From Calothrix parasitica NIES-267 (GTDB taxonomy: Bacteria > Cyanobacteriota > Cyanobacteriia > Cyanobacteriales > Nostocaceae), in NCBI RefSeq assembly GCF_002368095.1, contig NZ_AP018227.1, positions 3,089,821-3,153,820 of the forward strand: a stretch of 64,000 bases of DNA, written 5' to 3'. The translations under genes and the position numbers were made by a program. The notes below the pieces were generated by a model. That model worked only from the letters and a program-made list of their open reading frames with translations, was not told the origin of the DNA and did not search any database. Within the stretch, counting starts at the first letter, position 1. Each line of letters starts with the position of its first letter. Shown here piece after piece: positions 63,655-64,000 of the stretch.

Positions 63655-63673
63655 GCTTTTCTTAGTGCCATTC

Positions 63674-64000
63674 CACTCAGATACATCTTTTCCGAAGTTA
63701 GATCGGCATTTATTGCTAGTTGTGGAACGAAACCCTGATGAAGGAAAAGCTGCAATTAATTATCTATCTAACACTCATCAACGCGATGCAGTGCAAAAAG
63801 TACAAATTGAACTCGATGCACGAAGATTAGAAGCTTGCCAAAATGTTAATGATATTTCAGAAATCACATCAAAATTTGAAACGGGAGCATCCCAATTTTG
63901 CAAATTTACCAAGATATTGATTGTCATTGCGAATGGAGCGAAGCGGAATGAAGCAATCGCAAAGTCTAGTTATTGCGATTACTATCTCCCTCCGGGAGAC
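63674..64000 (+). pseudogene. 3' continuation of the split membrane-protein gene, truncated by window end
   Basis: Joined to the 61175-61800 part, the frame continues NEHS-DTSFPKLDRHLLLVVERNPDEG, KAAINYLSNTHQRDAVQKVQ, IELDARRLEACQNVNDISEI: a soluble helical region, as expected after the membrane part. From 63921 it enters a CATTGCGAATGGAGCG repeat, still in open frame to the window end, so a second insertion probably disturbs it. Confidence 0.7.
63921..63960. repeat. CATTGCGAG-family repeat in the split gene
   Basis: TTGTCATTGCGAATGGAGCG ... GAAGCAATCGC, one unit of the family that flanks the GIY-YIG gene 3 kb away. Confidence 0.8.

Larger units (their letters stand above)
61801..63673 (-). 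mobile_element. IS4-family insertion sequence, 1873 bp
   Basis: Perfect 19-base terminal inverted repeats GAATGGCACTAAGAAAAGC / GCTTTTCTTAGTGCCATTC, flanked by an 11-base imperfect duplication (CACTCAGAATC / CACTCAGATAC). It carries a single transposase frame on the minus strand, broken by one stop. About 470 bases upstream of the transposase contain a nested repeat. Confidence 0.88.

Overview
The window looks like a low-GC chromosome segment of a filamentous, probably heterocyst-forming cyanobacterium (Nostocales, perhaps a Calothrix/Rivularia-like lineage; the genus is inference). Grounds: PsbZ, the chlorophyll-type Mg-chelatase subunit ChlH, acyl-lipid desaturases DesC/DesA/DesB/DesD, an SLH-type iron-uptake porin, a cytochrome c6 domain, occasional HIP1 octamers (GCGATCGC), and a very heavy load of heptamer/octamer tandem repeats and small palindromic repeats between genes.

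Layout. 1-1.4 kb: a methionine gamma-lyase-family PLP enzyme ending in a tandem repeat. 1.5-8 kb: a fatty-acid desaturase island (desC, desA, desB on +; two desD-like paralogues on -). 8-11.6 kb: a divergent ProA-like protein and a zinc-ribbon membrane protein, tRNA-Gly(GCC), ribH and psbZ. 11.8-14.4 kb: a small accessory patch with a Uma2 nuclease, orphan HicB-type antitoxin, and a RAYT (REP-associated Y1 transposase) flanked by ~205-bp double-palindromes. 14.5-18.5 kb: chlH. 19-21.5 kb: two tandem proteins joining pentapeptide repeats to nuclease-A-inhibitor-like domains. 21.8-32.2 kb: Uma2, a PD-(D/E)XK-like protein, an LpxB-like protein, YihY, a voltage-sensor channel, TerB, murF and small proteins. 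32.4-37.4 kb: a broken GNAT gene, a lipoprotein cytochrome c6, a TPR protein and two peptidoglycan-binding proteins. 37.5-38.4 kb: a graveyard of repeats and gene fragments (sucrose synthase, DUF4114). 38.4-41.9 kb: a polyamine-type ABC operon (potA-potD-potB, no potC). 42.4-50 kb: PBP2 (mrdA), a pentapeptide protein and the glycine cleavage genes gcvT-gcvH-gcvP. 51.3-58.7 kb: porin, a GH65 phosphorylase/beta-phosphoglucomutase fusion and a phosphodiester glycosidase-like protein. 58.9-64 kb: an accessory region with a divergent TRADD-N-type membrane protein / HTH-STAND ATPase pair, a GIY-YIG nuclease bracketed by palindromic repeats, and a large membrane-protein gene split by an IS4-family element.

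How it fits together. The desaturase genes together would make polyunsaturated membrane lipids (18:1 to 18:2, 18:3, 18:4). gcvT/H/P form three of the four parts of the photorespiratory glycine decarboxylase. The most unusual theme is self-mobilising repeat biology: at least two single-gene nuclease/repeat partnerships (RAYT with double-palindromes; GIY-YIG with CATTGCGAG palindromes), tandem repeats that have entered coding sequence, and a small palindrome caught both as a filled/empty site pair and inside a GNAT gene. The best candidates for undescribed protein systems are the pentapeptide-NuiA tandem pair and the STAND/TRADD-N cassette. All functional calls are from reading the sequence; no database search was run.
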